In this document: positions 19,735-30,852 of the stretch, piece by piece
Numbering within the stretch: position 1 is the stretch's first letter
How the letters are laid out: every line of letters begins with the position of its first letter
NCBI RefSeq assembly: GCF_012224145.1
Contig: NZ_CP041030.1
Span: forward strand, 248,001-312,000
DNA: 64,000 nucleotides
Source: Francisella sp. LA112445
GTDB lineage: Bacteria; Pseudomonadota; Gammaproteobacteria; Francisellales; Francisellaceae
Direction: 5' to 3'
Notes under the pieces: generated by a model
Seen by the model: only the letters and a program-made list of their open reading frames with translations
Told to the model about the DNA's origin: nothing
Database searches by the model: none
Made by a program: the position numbers and the translations under genes

Positions 19735-21246
19735 TTAGTTATAACCAATATAAACGGCAAAGATTATCATAATTGAGCTTAGAATCATAAGGTATAGGTA
19801 AAATTTGAAGATAAATTTCAACCATAGCCCATAAGGTACTCTTGCTGCACCTAATACAGCCATTAAAGTTGCAGATGTTGGCATTAAACAATGTGTCCAT
19901 CCATCTCCAAGTTGGAATGCTAAGACTGCTATTTGTCTGCTTATACCAGTTAAATCTGCTAGAGGTGACATAATTGGCATTGTTAAGGCAGCTTGTCCAG
20001 ATCCAGATGTTACAAAAAAGTTAAATATCGATTGGAAAAAGAACATTCCAAGTGCTGAAATATATTGATTAGTTCCAGATATGCTTGCCGAAGCATAGTG
20101 AAGAATTGAGTTTAGCATAGTGTAGTGTTCAGGGTTTGAACCGCCCATTAGATAAATTAAACCATAAGCAAAACTAATAATTAAGCAAACGGGTAGTAGA
20201 GCTTTTGCTCCATCTTTAAATGCATCTAGAGTTGTATTTAGAGTCATACCATTTACTCTACCAATTATTGCAAAAAATCCTGTTACAAGACCTAAGATAG
20301 TAAATAGTGTAGCAATTTCTGGTAAATAATAGCCAAATTTAACAACACCATAGACTAACCAAACTATAGTTATTACTAAGCTTGCTAGTATTAACCAAGA
20401 ATAAATACACATTTTTTGTGTTAGCTCTAAGGAGTGCTCATCAGAGTTTCTATATAAGTTATCATGTTCATACATTGGAGATAACTTTGGATTTTTCTGT
20501 ATTCTTAAAGCATGGATAATCGCGAAAATAGTTATTGATGATGTAAATATTAGCCACATGATTATTCTAAATATACTTCCAGATAATATTGGAACTTGTG
20601 CTATACCTTGGGCGATACTTACAGAAAATGGGTTCATCCAAGATGTTGCAAACCCTATTTGAGTGGCTAAATATATTACAACGACACATGTAAGAGCATC
20701 AAATCCTATGAGTACAAAAATAGGAACTAGTAGCATTATGAAAGGTATAGTTTCTTCTCCCATACCAAATACTGCTCCACCTAATGAGAAGATAAAACAT
20801 AAAGCTGGCAGTAGAACGATTTTATTATTTTGAAATTTGTTTACTACACGTAGTATTGATTGATCAATCACCTTTGTTCTAAGTAATATACCAAATGAGC
20901 CTCCGATTATGAGTAAGAAGGCAATTATAGCAACAGCACCTCCATCTTTAGATCCTGATGTCATACCATCATAGATAAAGCTTGTAAAACCTCTATTTTC
21001 AGAACTATCTTTTGCAAAGATCTTTACAGGGTTAGCCTCAGGAGCGCCTTGAGAATTTAGTTTGAATTTGAAACTATCTGCAATAAGTACACTTCTTGAA
21101 TGTGTTTGTCCATCAGAAGTATATTGCACATTTTTTACATCAAATTTGCCTACTGGAATAAAATAACTAGCTATAGCTACAAGTATTGCGATACAAAATA
21201 AAATTACTAACGTATCAGGCATTTGAATTTTTTTGATATTTTTCAT
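19735..21246 (-). CDS. YfcC/DcuC-type amino-acid carrier
   Basis: A 503-residue inner-membrane protein with about twelve hydrophobic segments and an early periplasmic insert, as in the YfcC family of the ion-transporter superfamily. Motifs include FGMGEETIPFIMLLVPIFV and the C-terminal SGSGQAALTMPIMSPLADL. Members include arginine/ornithine exchangers, and the neighbouring arginine genes make arginine or a relative a plausible substrate. No ARG box is seen upstream. Confidence 0.75.
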   Translation of the reverse strand: MKNIKKIQMPDTLVILFCIAILVAIASYFIPVGKFDVKNVQYTSDGQTHSRSVLIADSFKFKLNSQGAPEANPVKIFAKDSSENRGFTSFIYDGMTSGSKDGGAVAIIAFLLIIGGSFGILLRTKVIDQSILRVVNKFQNNKIVLLPALCFIFSLGGAVFGMGEETIPFIMLLVPIFVLIGFDALTCVVVIYLATQIGFATSWMNPFSVSIAQGIAQVPILSGSIFRIIMWLIFTSSITIFAIIHALRIQKNPKLSPMYEHDNLYRNSDEHSLELTQKMCIYSWLILASLVITIVWLVYGVVKFGYYLPEIATLFTILGLVTGFFAIIGRVNGMTLNTTLDAFKDGAKALLPVCLIISFAYGLIYLMGGSNPEHYTMLNSILHYASASISGTNQYISALGMFFFQSIFNFFVTSGSGQAALTMPIMSPLADLTGISRQIAVLAFQLGDGWTHCLMPTSATLMAVLGAARVPYGLWLKFIFKFYLYLMILSSIMIIFAVYIGYN

Positions 21247-21650
21247 GCGTAAAACAAATTATTAACTTTCTATTTAGATTATCAGTATTTATAAATAAAT
21301 TGGATATTAATTGGCAATTAATTTATTGAAATTTTGCATCAAAATTAATATAAAAAAAATATGAGGATATGTTTTTTGATAGTTTTTTGTTATTTGTTGG
21401 GAAGATTGAAAACTATAATGTCAATATATTTTCATAAGAGAATTATCTTTATTAAAACAACATTAAATATAGGTAAGAAGCCTAAAATTAATTAACGTAT
21501 ATTTTACGGAGTACTTTAAGGCAAGCTTTATGGTTTATTAAAAATATATCACTTTTTCACTGCTTTTTATTCTTATTTTTGTTTATGCAATACTGAAGAT
21601 GCAGGGATTAAACCTGAGTCATTTGAATAATATAGGTAAGGAGCATATCA
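21247..21650. other. 404-bp gap upstream of the first LPMO
   Basis: A very AT-rich divergent region between the YfcC-type carrier and the first LPMO gene. It must carry promoters for both directions, but no convincing hexamer pair stands out from the AT background. The last 20 bases (ATAGGTAAGGAGCATATCA) form a strong ribosome-binding site that is nearly repeated before the second LPMO. No gene or RNA element is recognised. Confidence 0.4.
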
Positions 21651-23489
21651 ATGAAACTTAAAAAAATAGCATTATTAACTGGACTAGCTTTATTTGCTGG
21701 TTCTGAAGCATATTCACATGCATATGTTGATACACCAAAAGGGCGTCCTGCTCTTTGTAGAGATAAGGTGAATGATGGGTGTGATGTTAGGTCATTATAT
21801 GAACCTCAATCATTTGAGGTAGGAGATGGTAATTTTGAATCCGGTTCTATGGGTAATGAAGTTGGTAGTGGAGGTCTTGGTCCAGATTTAGCAGAACAGA
21901 CAGCAAGTAGATGGGCAAAAACAGTTGTTAGGTCTGGCCCTACAACTTTTAGATGGCATTTTGCTGCAGCACATTGGACAACCTCTCCAGCATCATTTAA
22001 ATTTTGGATAACAAAACCAGATTGGGATCCAAATAAGTCTTTAACTAGAGAGGATTTTGAATCTCAACCATTAAATTGTTACAATCCTATTCCTAATTTT
22101 GCAAATAGTTTTCCTAATGATGGTAGAGACAAATTTACAATTACTTGTGACTTACCACAAAGAACAGGCTATCAAGTTATAGCAGCTGAATGGGATGTTG
22201 GTGATACCTCTATGAGTTTCTTCAATGTTATAGATGTTGATTTTACTGATGATTATCCTGTTGGTACTGTAATACAACCTGGCGATGATTCTAATGGTGG
22301 TATACCAGCATGGCGTGCTGATAAAAGTTATAGTGGTGGAGATGAGGTTCATTATAATGGTGGAGTTTATAGGGCTAGATGGTGGAGTCAAGGAACACCT
22401 CCTGATATGGCTAGTTCATGGGAGCGTGTAAGAGATCACGACGGTGGTACACCGACACCTACACCTACACCGACACCGACACCTACACCTACTCCGACAC
22501 CGACACCGACACCTACACCAAATGATAGGTTCCCAATTAATATGAACACTTTTACAATTAGTGAAGAAGGAGTTCGTACTGGAGATAGAGTGGTATTAGA
22601 AACATCTAAAGATGGAGTATTGACGAGTTATGATCTTGTAACAGTTTCTAATGGCATGACTAGAAGTGATCTAATCAGACAGATGACTACAAAGATCAAT
22701 GAAATTAGTACTCAAGAACTTGGCGGAGCTATTATGGCAGGTGTTAAAGATGCTAATGGTAATGTTGTACCTAATAATGAGATGGTAAGTATTTATCAAG
22801 TAGCATCTAAACCATATGCTGACGTTAGCTTCCAATATATCCAAGGAAATAATCATGTTCAAAATCAACTTCATTTGATGGATTTCAAAGATCAATATGA
22901 TCTGAATTCAAATGGATCAGTTAATATAACAGCGAAGATCATGTCTCATGGTTCTGATAAGGCAAATGTTCATGTAGTGTTACAAGATAGTAGTGGTAAG
23001 GCAGTTTATCAAAACTACGATATTCAAATATCACCTATGGATACATATAACTTATCATTAACGGCTAATAATCTAAAACCTGGAGATTATGATCTTATCA
23101 TCTCTAGTCTTATAGATGGTGCTGATATTTGGCAGAAGGATATGAAGATTAAGCTTATTGATCCAAATGCAGGTAATAGTGGTGGTGATGGTACGGCTAA
23201 TTTAGATAATGTAGCTGTTAAGTTGGTATCAAATACTCCTTACTATGTTGTAGGACCTAATGATTCTCTAAGACCTGCATACCGTCATAAAGTATTACCG
23301 CCATTGGGTATGCATCCTGGCAAGCAGGTAACTATCTTACCTTGGAGTAAAGCTACATCATCACATGGTAATAATAAATCAGACTATGTTAAGTGTCCTC
23401 TCCCTAGTAGTGATGCAAAAGCTGTGATTTATAAAGTTAGTGGTGATATGTATAATTTAACTTGTAAAATTAAGGAAGTTAAAAAATAG
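21651..23489 (+). CDS. Secreted chitin-active lytic polysaccharide monooxygenase (AA10), GbpA-like
   Basis: Copper enzyme that oxidatively cuts crystalline chitin, probably secreted. A signal peptide (1-22, cleaved after AYS) exposes His23 as the N-terminal copper ligand; the second ligand is probably His108 in HFAAAHW, and SFFNVIDVDF carries the axial Phe. Order: AA10 catalytic domain (23-200), an aromatic CBM5/12-like module (about 215-262), a Pro-Thr linker (about 267-290), GbpA-like domains (about 295-505) and a distinct C-terminal region (about 520-612). Its paralogue follows 367 bases downstream. Chitin is inferred from domain type. Confidence 0.88.
   Translation: MKLKKIALLTGLALFAGSEAYSHAYVDTPKGRPALCRDKVNDGCDVRSLYEPQSFEVGDGNFESGSMGNEVGSGGLGPDLAEQTASRWAKTVVRSGPTTFRWHFAAAHWTTSPASFKFWITKPDWDPNKSLTREDFESQPLNCYNPIPNFANSFPNDGRDKFTITCDLPQRTGYQVIAAEWDVGDTSMSFFNVIDVDFTDDYPVGTVIQPGDDSNGGIPAWRADKSYSGGDEVHYNGGVYRARWWSQGTPPDMASSWERVRDHDGGTPTPTPTPTPTPTPTPTPTPTPTPNDRFPINMNTFTISEEGVRTGDRVVLETSKDGVLTSYDLVTVSNGMTRSDLIRQMTTKINEISTQELGGAIMAGVKDANGNVVPNNEMVSIYQVASKPYADVSFQYIQGNNHVQNQLHLMDFKDQYDLNSNGSVNITAKIMSHGSDKANVHVVLQDSSGKAVYQNYDIQISPMDTYNLSLTANNLKPGDYDLIISSLIDGADIWQKDMKIKLIDPNAGNSGGDGTANLDNVAVKLVSNTPYYVVGPNDSLRPAYRHKVLPPLGMHPGKQVTILPWSKATSSHGNNKSDYVKCPLPSSDAKAVIYKVSGDMYNLTCKIKEVKK
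22449..22520 (+). repeat. Pro-Thr dipeptide-coding repeat in LPMO linker
   Basis: About twelve ACACCN units, alternating ACACCG and ACACCT, encode a run of Pro-Thr dipeptides. Such linkers separate carbohydrate-binding and catalytic modules. The six-base unit keeps frame when copies are gained or lost. Confidence 0.9.
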
Positions 23490-23856
23490 TAATTCTTTAT
23501 AGTTCTAGAGTTTGATCTACTATTTCTATCATGTTTATTGTTTAATATTTTCCCATATAAAAAATATATAGGGAGAATATCATCGATATTTTTTTCTTAT
23601 ATGTTCGTAAATAAAAGTTTTTGAAATCAAGTTTTTTTTGCAAAAAAAATGAGTATTAAGCATAGATTAACTTTACCTTGAAAAAGTTTTTTTATGATTC
23701 TTTAACATTTATTAAGAATTAGAAAAATGTCTTCTCAAGTTATCCAAAATAGTCATGTTTTGGCATATTTTTATTTATAGAATTATTAGTGTAGCATGAG
23801 AGTGTGGGTGTTTGAAATTAGAGTTCTTGGGATAAATTATAGATAAGGAGCTTATC
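23490..23856. other. 367-bp gap between the two LPMO genes
   Basis: Holds an imperfect hairpin TCCCATATA/TATATAGGGA near 23551-23573 that may end the upstream transcript, followed by AT-rich sequence and a strong AAGGAG ribosome-binding site at its end. The gap implies that the second LPMO has its own promoter. No gene is seen. Confidence 0.45.
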
Positions 23857-25611
23857 ATGAGACTAAAAAAAATAACAATCTTAATGGGGTTAGCTTTATT
23901 AGCTACTTCACAAGCTTATTCACATGCGTATGTTGAAACACCTAAAGGGCGTCCTCTTTTATGTAATGAGCGTGTAAATCAAGGCTGTGGTAATATCTCT
24001 CTTTATGAGCCTCAGTCATTTGAGGTGGTAGATGGTAGTTTTGAGAATGGTTCTATGGGGGATCAGGTTGGTGGTGCTGGACTTAGCGCGGCTCTTTCTG
24101 AGCAGACGACAAGTAGGTGGGCTAAAACAGTTGTCAGATCTGGGCCGACAACAATTAGGTGGCATTTTGCAGCATCACATTGGACAGTTTCTCCAGCATC
24201 ATTCAGAGTTTGGATAACAAAACCTGATTGGAATCCAAATATGCCATTAAGCAGAAGCGATTTTGAGGCTCAACCATTGAATTGTTATAACCCTACTCCT
24301 AACTTCACAAATTCACATCCAGCGGATGAAAATGATAAATTCACAATGACTTGTGATCTGCCTCAAAGGACTGGATATCAAGTTCTTGCGGCTGAATGGA
24401 ATGTTGGAGATACTGCTGCTAGTTTCCTTAACGTTATAGATGTTGATTTTACAAATGATCATCCAGTTGGGACAATTTTATTACCAAGTGGTGAGACGGA
24501 TAACGGAGGAAGTACAGATAACGGAGGAAGTACAGATAACGGAGGAAGTACAGATAACGGAGGAAGTACAGATAATGGAGGAAGTACAGATAATGGAGGA
24601 AGTACAGATAATGGAGGAAGCACTAGCGGGCTTCAAGAATATGATCCAAGTAAAAGCTATCCAGATCGAGGTACAGAAGTTATTTATGAAGGTAAAGTTT
24701 ATGCTAGTAAATGGTGGGTAAATCCAGGCCAGGTCCCAGGAGCTACTCAATGGGGACCTTGGGAATATATTAGAGACCATGAGCAAACAAACCCATCTGA
24801 TAGATTCCCTATTGAAATGAACACTTTCACAATTAATGAAGACAATGTTCGTGAAGGAGATAGAGTGATTTTACAAGCTTCTAAAGATGGTGTGCTGAAA
24901 GAATACGATCTTGTAACAGTTTCTCGAGGTATGTCTGCAAATGATTTGATCAAAGAGATAACAGCAAAGATTAACCAAATTAGTACGCAAGAGCTTAATG
25001 GTAGTATTATCGCGGGAGTTAAAGATAGCAATGGTAACGTTGTACCAAATGATGAGCTTGTTAGTATTTATCAAGTTGCAACGAAACCATATAGTGATAT
25101 TAGCTTTAAGTATTACCAAGGATCACATCACCTTAAGAATGAACTTCATTTGATGGGCTTTGAAGATCAATATGATCTAAGCTCAAATGGCTCAGTAAAT
25201 ATAACAGCGAAGATTATGTCACATGCTTCTGATAAAACAAATGTATTTGTAACATTGCAAGATAGTAGTGGCAAAGCAGTGTATGATAAGAGAGATATAC
25301 AAATAGATCCGATGCAAACGTATGATTTATCATTAACTGCTCATAATCTGAAACCAGGTCAGTATGATCTTATTATTGGTAGTGTTCTTCAAGGAGCACC
25401 AACTTGGCAGAAAGATATGAAGATTCAGCTGGGAGGAGCTTCTACTGATATTAGCGAATATGATACAAGTACTAAATATAAAGCTGGAGATAAAGTTAAA
25501 GTCGGTGGCTCAATATATGAATGTAAAGGCTGGCCTTATACAGATTGGTGTTCAGTACCAGCATACAGACCAGATGGTATATATGGTGATCAAGCTTGGA
25601 CTAAGTTATAA
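23857..25611 (+). CDS. Second secreted chitin-active LPMO (AA10)
   Basis: A 584-residue paralogue of the preceding LPMO. Signal peptide 1-22 again exposes His23, and the catalytic core keeps HFAASHW and SFLNVIDVDF. The domain order is AA10 (23-200), a seven-copy TDNGGS linker (about 214-255), a CBM5/12-like module (LQEYDPSKSYPDRG onward), the GbpA-like domains, and a second CBM5/12-type module at the C-terminus (ISEYDTSTKYKAGDKV to the end). The linker type and C-terminus differ from the first copy, so the pair is not simply redundant. Confidence 0.88.
   Translation: MRLKKITILMGLALLATSQAYSHAYVETPKGRPLLCNERVNQGCGNISLYEPQSFEVVDGSFENGSMGDQVGGAGLSAALSEQTTSRWAKTVVRSGPTTIRWHFAASHWTVSPASFRVWITKPDWNPNMPLSRSDFEAQPLNCYNPTPNFTNSHPADENDKFTMTCDLPQRTGYQVLAAEWNVGDTAASFLNVIDVDFTNDHPVGTILLPSGETDNGGSTDNGGSTDNGGSTDNGGSTDNGGSTDNGGSTDNGGSTSGLQEYDPSKSYPDRGTEVIYEGKVYASKWWVNPGQVPGATQWGPWEYIRDHEQTNPSDRFPIEMNTFTINEDNVREGDRVILQASKDGVLKEYDLVTVSRGMSANDLIKEITAKINQISTQELNGSIIAGVKDSNGNVVPNDELVSIYQVATKPYSDISFKYYQGSHHLKNELHLMGFEDQYDLSSNGSVNITAKIMSHASDKTNVFVTLQDSSGKAVYDKRDIQIDPMQTYDLSLTAHNLKPGQYDLIIGSVLQGAPTWQKDMKIQLGGASTDISEYDTSTKYKAGDKVKVGGSIYECKGWPYTDWCSVPAYRPDGIYGDQAWTKL
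24496..24621 (+). repeat. 18-bp tandem repeat (7 copies) encoding TDNGGS
   Basis: Seven head-to-tail 18-bp units (consensus ACAGATAACGGAGGAAGT) encode TDNGGS seven times. The first four units use AAC for Asn and the last three AAT, which points to recent expansion by slippage within each block. Because the unit is a multiple of three, copy-number change would alter linker length without frameshift. Confidence 0.95.
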
Positions 25612-25827
25612 AAATAAGTATCAAATCTAGCCCTAATAATATCTTCTAAATTTCTATTTAATGCAATATCAGAAAATTATAGCCATTCTTTTACAGTGTT
25701 ACATACTTTTAGAACTGTTAATTTAATCGTTTAATAAAGTTAGTGTATCTATTAATCCAAAAATAAATACAAAACAGAACTCACGATTTACTAGACAGTC
25801 TTTTATGGTGTTTACTATTATAATGTA

Positions 25828-26625
25828 TTAATGAAGATAACTAACGATAATTTTGGCAACTAGAACTAGTTGTTGTTTATTTGAGCACTTTAGCTTTTTG
25901 CATAGTGTGGTTATCGTTGTTTCTATTGAACGACTAGATTTATTTAGTTGAAGAGCAATCTCTTTAGAGGTATTTCCTGTAGCTATTAGTTTTAGATATG
26001 ATAAGTTTAGAGGAGTTAGATTATAGGTTTTTAGAATTTCAGTCTCCACTTCTCCTAAATAATCTTTATAGAAAATAGCATTATGTTCTTTTACCTCAAA
26101 GGTTTTCTCTAAAAATATTGATTGATACATTAAAGAAATAACAGAATCAAATCTTTTTCTAAGGGTAATTTTTGACTTAGTATCTAAACTATTATAAAAG
26201 TCTCTATCAATTTCAAATGAGAAGTAATCATAGATGTTCTGAAAATGTTTACAATGATATATTGATAATAAGTGTTTATTTTCTATTGCATAAGTATTAT
26301 TAGGATTTAAAGCATAATAGTCTATTACTCCTTCAAAATCAGAAGTGTATGAGACAGCTATTTTGTCATATTGCCATAAGCCACTATGACAATAATTCAA
26401 TAAGGTTTTGACGTTAATGTTGCTTGTGGCTACCTGAAACTTATTTTCACCTATGACTCTAATCCATGATAAGTTTGTGACTTGATCTAACTTTAGCAAA
26501 GATAAGAAGTCTAAAAGTTTTTCTTTATAAGTTATAGAATCACTAATAATTAGTTTCACATCATCATTAGTAAGTTTATATAAAGAATCAAATGTTATCT
26601 CACATAACTTCTTTTTAAAATTCAT
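25828..26625 (-). CDS. LuxR-type transcriptional regulator
   Basis: A 265-residue cytosolic protein. The last 65 residues form a LuxR/FixJ helix-turn-helix: LTPLNLSYLKLIATGNTSKE, then IALQLNKSSRSIETTITTLC. The first 195 residues are not recognised and show no receiver aspartate pattern or PAS motif, so the input signal is unknown. It is convergent with the second LPMO gene and divergent from a methyltransferase gene. No luxI-like gene is present in the window. Confidence 0.75.
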   Translation of the reverse strand: MNFKKKLCEITFDSLYKLTNDDVKLIISDSITYKEKLLDFLSLLKLDQVTNLSWIRVIGENKFQVATSNINVKTLLNYCHSGLWQYDKIAVSYTSDFEGVIDYYALNPNNTYAIENKHLLSIYHCKHFQNIYDYFSFEIDRDFYNSLDTKSKITLRKRFDSVISLMYQSIFLEKTFEVKEHNAIFYKDYLGEVETEILKTYNLTPLNLSYLKLIATGNTSKEIALQLNKSSRSIETTITTLCKKLKCSNKQQLVLVAKIIVSYLH

Positions 26626-26898
26626 TTAACCAGTCTTAACTAAGCTAGTATATTGATGATAACTTTTTTTACTTAAAATATAAATATTTTAAGAAATTCT
26701 GTAAGACCAAGTAACATTTAAAATGATCACTCTTAATTAATTCTACAAGTTCTTTAAGTTATCTATATTTGTAATGTTAAGCTTTATTTTTAAATTAATT
26801 ATTGGAATGGCTATTATTGATTGGTGGTGTATATTAATTGTGATTTATAGCAAGTTTAATTTATTCTTTAAATATTCAAAGTTAAGTTTAGTATTTTT

Positions 26899-27645
26899 AT
26901 GAAAGTAAAAAAAGACAGTAATTTAAATACCCTAGAAGCGATAATTGAAACAAAAAATCAACATGGTTCAGCATTTCCTTTAACCCAATATATAAAAGAT
27001 TTTATAAACTGTGTTAAAAGTAAACCTGGTCGTATACTTGAGATAGGTCCTGGTTTTGGTGCGGTTGTAATAGAGTGTTTAAAAGCTGGGTCTGAAGTTG
27101 TTGCTATGGAAATGGATAGTAATCACTTAGCTGAGATTGAAAGACAAGCAAAACTTCATGCTCCTGAGAGCAAGCTAACACTTTTACAAGGAAGTTTTCC
27201 TCAGGATAAGAATAAGATTAATGGTAAGTTTGATTATATTTTTTGTTCACGGGTGCTACACTTTATGCCACCGAATTTGTTAAATGAAGCTATAGCAAAA
27301 ATATTTGATTTGTTAGATGATAATGGACGTGTTTTTACTTTAAATTTTACACCGTATCATAATTTTACCCATAAGTTTATTCCAGTTTATGAAGAGAATA
27401 TAAAAAAAGGTATAGAGTATCCGGGTTTTACAGAAGATTGTTCACCTTATGTACAAGAGCAAGGAAAATTACCTCCATCTATTCACCTGATGGATGAAAC
27501 TGTTATGCATAAGGTACTTACCAAGCATAATTTAGTAATAGAACAATCATATTATGAACCTTTCCCAAAAGAGTTTGATCCTAAAAGGTTATGGAGTTAT
27601 GAAGGTAAAGAACAAATTTGTGTTACTGCGCAAAAGAGAGTTTAG
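26899..27645 (+). CDS. SAM-dependent methyltransferase (class I)
   Basis: A 248-residue protein with the Rossmann motif I ILEIGPGFGAVV near residue 50, an acidic motif II (VVAMEMDSNHL), and the post-I block FDYIFCSRVLHFMPP. The substrate is unknown. It is divergent from the LuxR-type gene (273-bp gap) and upstream of pyrG, but probably a separate unit. Confidence 0.75.
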   Translation: MKVKKDSNLNTLEAIIETKNQHGSAFPLTQYIKDFINCVKSKPGRILEIGPGFGAVVIECLKAGSEVVAMEMDSNHLAEIERQAKLHAPESKLTLLQGSFPQDKNKINGKFDYIFCSRVLHFMPPNLLNEAIAKIFDLLDDNGRVFTLNFTPYHNFTHKFIPVYEENIKKGIEYPGFTEDCSPYVQEQGKLPPSIHLMDETVMHKVLTKHNLVIEQSYYEPFPKEFDPKRLWSYEGKEQICVTAQKRV

Positions 27646-27740
27646 TTTCATGAATTTTCTTTAGCTAATAATAAATCTAATAATTAAGCTATTTTCAAAT
27701 AGCAACGCTTTAGGAAAAATGTTATTATTATGTTCCATGA

Positions 27741-29405
<1,665 letters not shown>

Positions 29406-29414
29406 CGCCTAGTT

Positions 29415-29444
29415 TTGATATTTCATGAATAAAAGTGCTATAAT
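29415..29444 (+). promoter_or_regulatory. Sigma-70-type promoter of ndk
   Basis: TTGATA at 29415 and a perfect TATAAT at 29439, separated by 18 bases, stand 30 bases before the ndk ATG, giving a leader of about 25 bases. Confidence 0.6.
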
Positions 29445-29474
29445 TTGAATTAATAAAATATTGGAGAATACTAA

Positions 29475-29897
29475 ATGAGTAAACAAAAAACTTTATCTAT
29501 AATTAAACCTGATGCTGTTGCAAAGAATGTAATAGGGGAAATCTATAGCCGTTTTGAAAAAGCAGGCCTAAAAATAGTAGCATCTAAAATGAAGCAATTA
29601 TCTAGAGCAGAAGCAGAAGGTTTCTATGCTGTGCATAAAGATAGACCTTTCTTTAGCGCGTTGGTAGAGTTTATGATTTCAGGTCCAGTAATGATTCAAG
29701 TTTTAGAAGGTGAAAATGCAATAGCTAAAAACCGTGAGCTAATGGGAGCTACTAACCCTAAAGAAGCTGATGCTGGTACAATTAGAGCTGATTTTGCAGA
29801 TAGCATTGATGCTAATGCTGTTCATGGTTCTGATGCTGAAGATACAGCAGCTCAAGAAATTAGATATTTCTTTAGTGATATAGAAATTTTTAGCTAA
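29475..29897 (+). CDS. ndk: Nucleoside diphosphate kinase
   Basis: Transfers the gamma phosphate between nucleoside triphosphates and diphosphates through a phosphohistidine. The 140-residue protein starts with the typical [20 protein letters not shown] and has [16 protein letters not shown], with the active-site His. It follows pyrG, grouping nucleotide synthesis, but has its own promoter. Confidence 0.98.
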   Translation: MSKQKTLSIIKPDAVAKNVIGEIYSRFEKAGLKIVASKMKQLSRAEAEGFYAVHKDRPFFSALVEFMISGPVMIQVLEGENAIAKNRELMGATNPKEADAGTIRADFADSIDANAVHGSDAEDTAAQEIRYFFSDIEIFS

Positions 29898-29938
29898 GAG
29901 ATTGCATCTAGTCTTAATTTTTTGGAGGAGATAAGAGA

Positions 29939-30841
29939 ATGAGTTGGTTAACAAGAGTAATAAGCAGAAGTTTAGGTACAAACGCACAGAAAAAAGATAT
30001 GCCTTCAGGTATATGGAGTCAGTGTCCTAACTGTCAAGTAACCTTATATTCAGAAGAGTTACACAATAATAAGTCAGTTTGTCCACACTGTAATTATCAC
30101 TATAGAATATCAGCGAGACATAGGTTAAATATTTTCTTTGATAGAGATAGTACAACTGAGCATTTTGCTAATATAGCTCCAGTTGATATGCTTAAGTTTA
30201 AAGATACTAAAACTTATAAAGACAGACTTTCTCAAGCCCAAAAGAAAACAGAAGAGCAAGATGCTTTAGTTGTCATGGATGGAACCGTAAAAGGTTTTCC
30301 GGTAGTAGCTGCTGCTTTTAACTTCATGTTTTTAGGTGGTTCTATGGGTTCTGTTGTTGGTGAGAAGTTTGCTAGAGGTGTTAAGCTTGCTATGGAGAAA
30401 AAAGTTCCGTTTATCTGTTTTACAGCGAGTGGTGGAGCTAGAATGCAAGAGTCTTTATTCTCACTTATGCAAATGTCAAAAACAAGTGCAGCATTACAAA
30501 AGTTAGCAGAAGCTAAGTTACCATACTTAGTTGTTCTAACAGATCCTACTACAGGTGGAGTTTCGGCTTCTTTAGCAATGCTAGGAGATGTTCATCTTGC
30601 GGAACCAAAAGCGTTGATTGGCTTTGCAGGACCTCGAGTTATTGAGCAAACTGTTAGAGAAAAATTACCTGAAGGATTCCAAAGAAGTGAGTTCTTAGTA
30701 GAAAAAGGTATGGTTGATATGATTGTTGATCGTAGAAACTTAAGAAGTGAAGTTTCTAGATTGATAGATAAATTAATGCCAAATCTTACAAAAATAAACC
30801 ATTCCCAAGCCTTAGAACATAAAGCGCAAGAACAAGCTTAA
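29939..30841 (+). CDS. accD: Acetyl-CoA carboxylase carboxyltransferase beta subunit
   Basis: Forms with AccA the carboxyltransferase that makes malonyl-CoA for fatty-acid synthesis. The 300-residue protein has the N-terminal zinc ribbon CPNC...CPHC and the crotonase-fold CoA-binding part with [21 protein letters not shown] strong GGAGGAG site precedes the ATG. accD-folC order is common in gamma-proteobacteria. Confidence 0.98.
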   Translation: MSWLTRVISRSLGTNAQKKDMPSGIWSQCPNCQVTLYSEELHNNKSVCPHCNYHYRISARHRLNIFFDRDSTTEHFANIAPVDMLKFKDTKTYKDRLSQAQKKTEEQDALVVMDGTVKGFPVVAAAFNFMFLGGSMGSVVGEKFARGVKLAMEKKVPFICFTASGGARMQESLFSLMQMSKTSAALQKLAEAKLPYLVVLTDPTTGGVSASLAMLGDVHLAEPKALIGFAGPRVIEQTVREKLPEGFQRSEFLVEKGMVDMIVDRRNLRSEVSRLIDKLMPNLTKINHSQALEHKAQEQA

Positions 30842-30852
30842 TTTATCAAAAA

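Noticed and set aside
24496-24621. Regular 18-bp repeats considered as a CRISPR array
   Set aside because: Units are contiguous without spacers, in frame, and encode TDNGGS inside an LPMO linker.
24440-24786. Open frames on both strands across the LPMO 2 linker
   Set aside because: They arise from the 18-bp repeat read in other frames; no start signals or protein-like composition.
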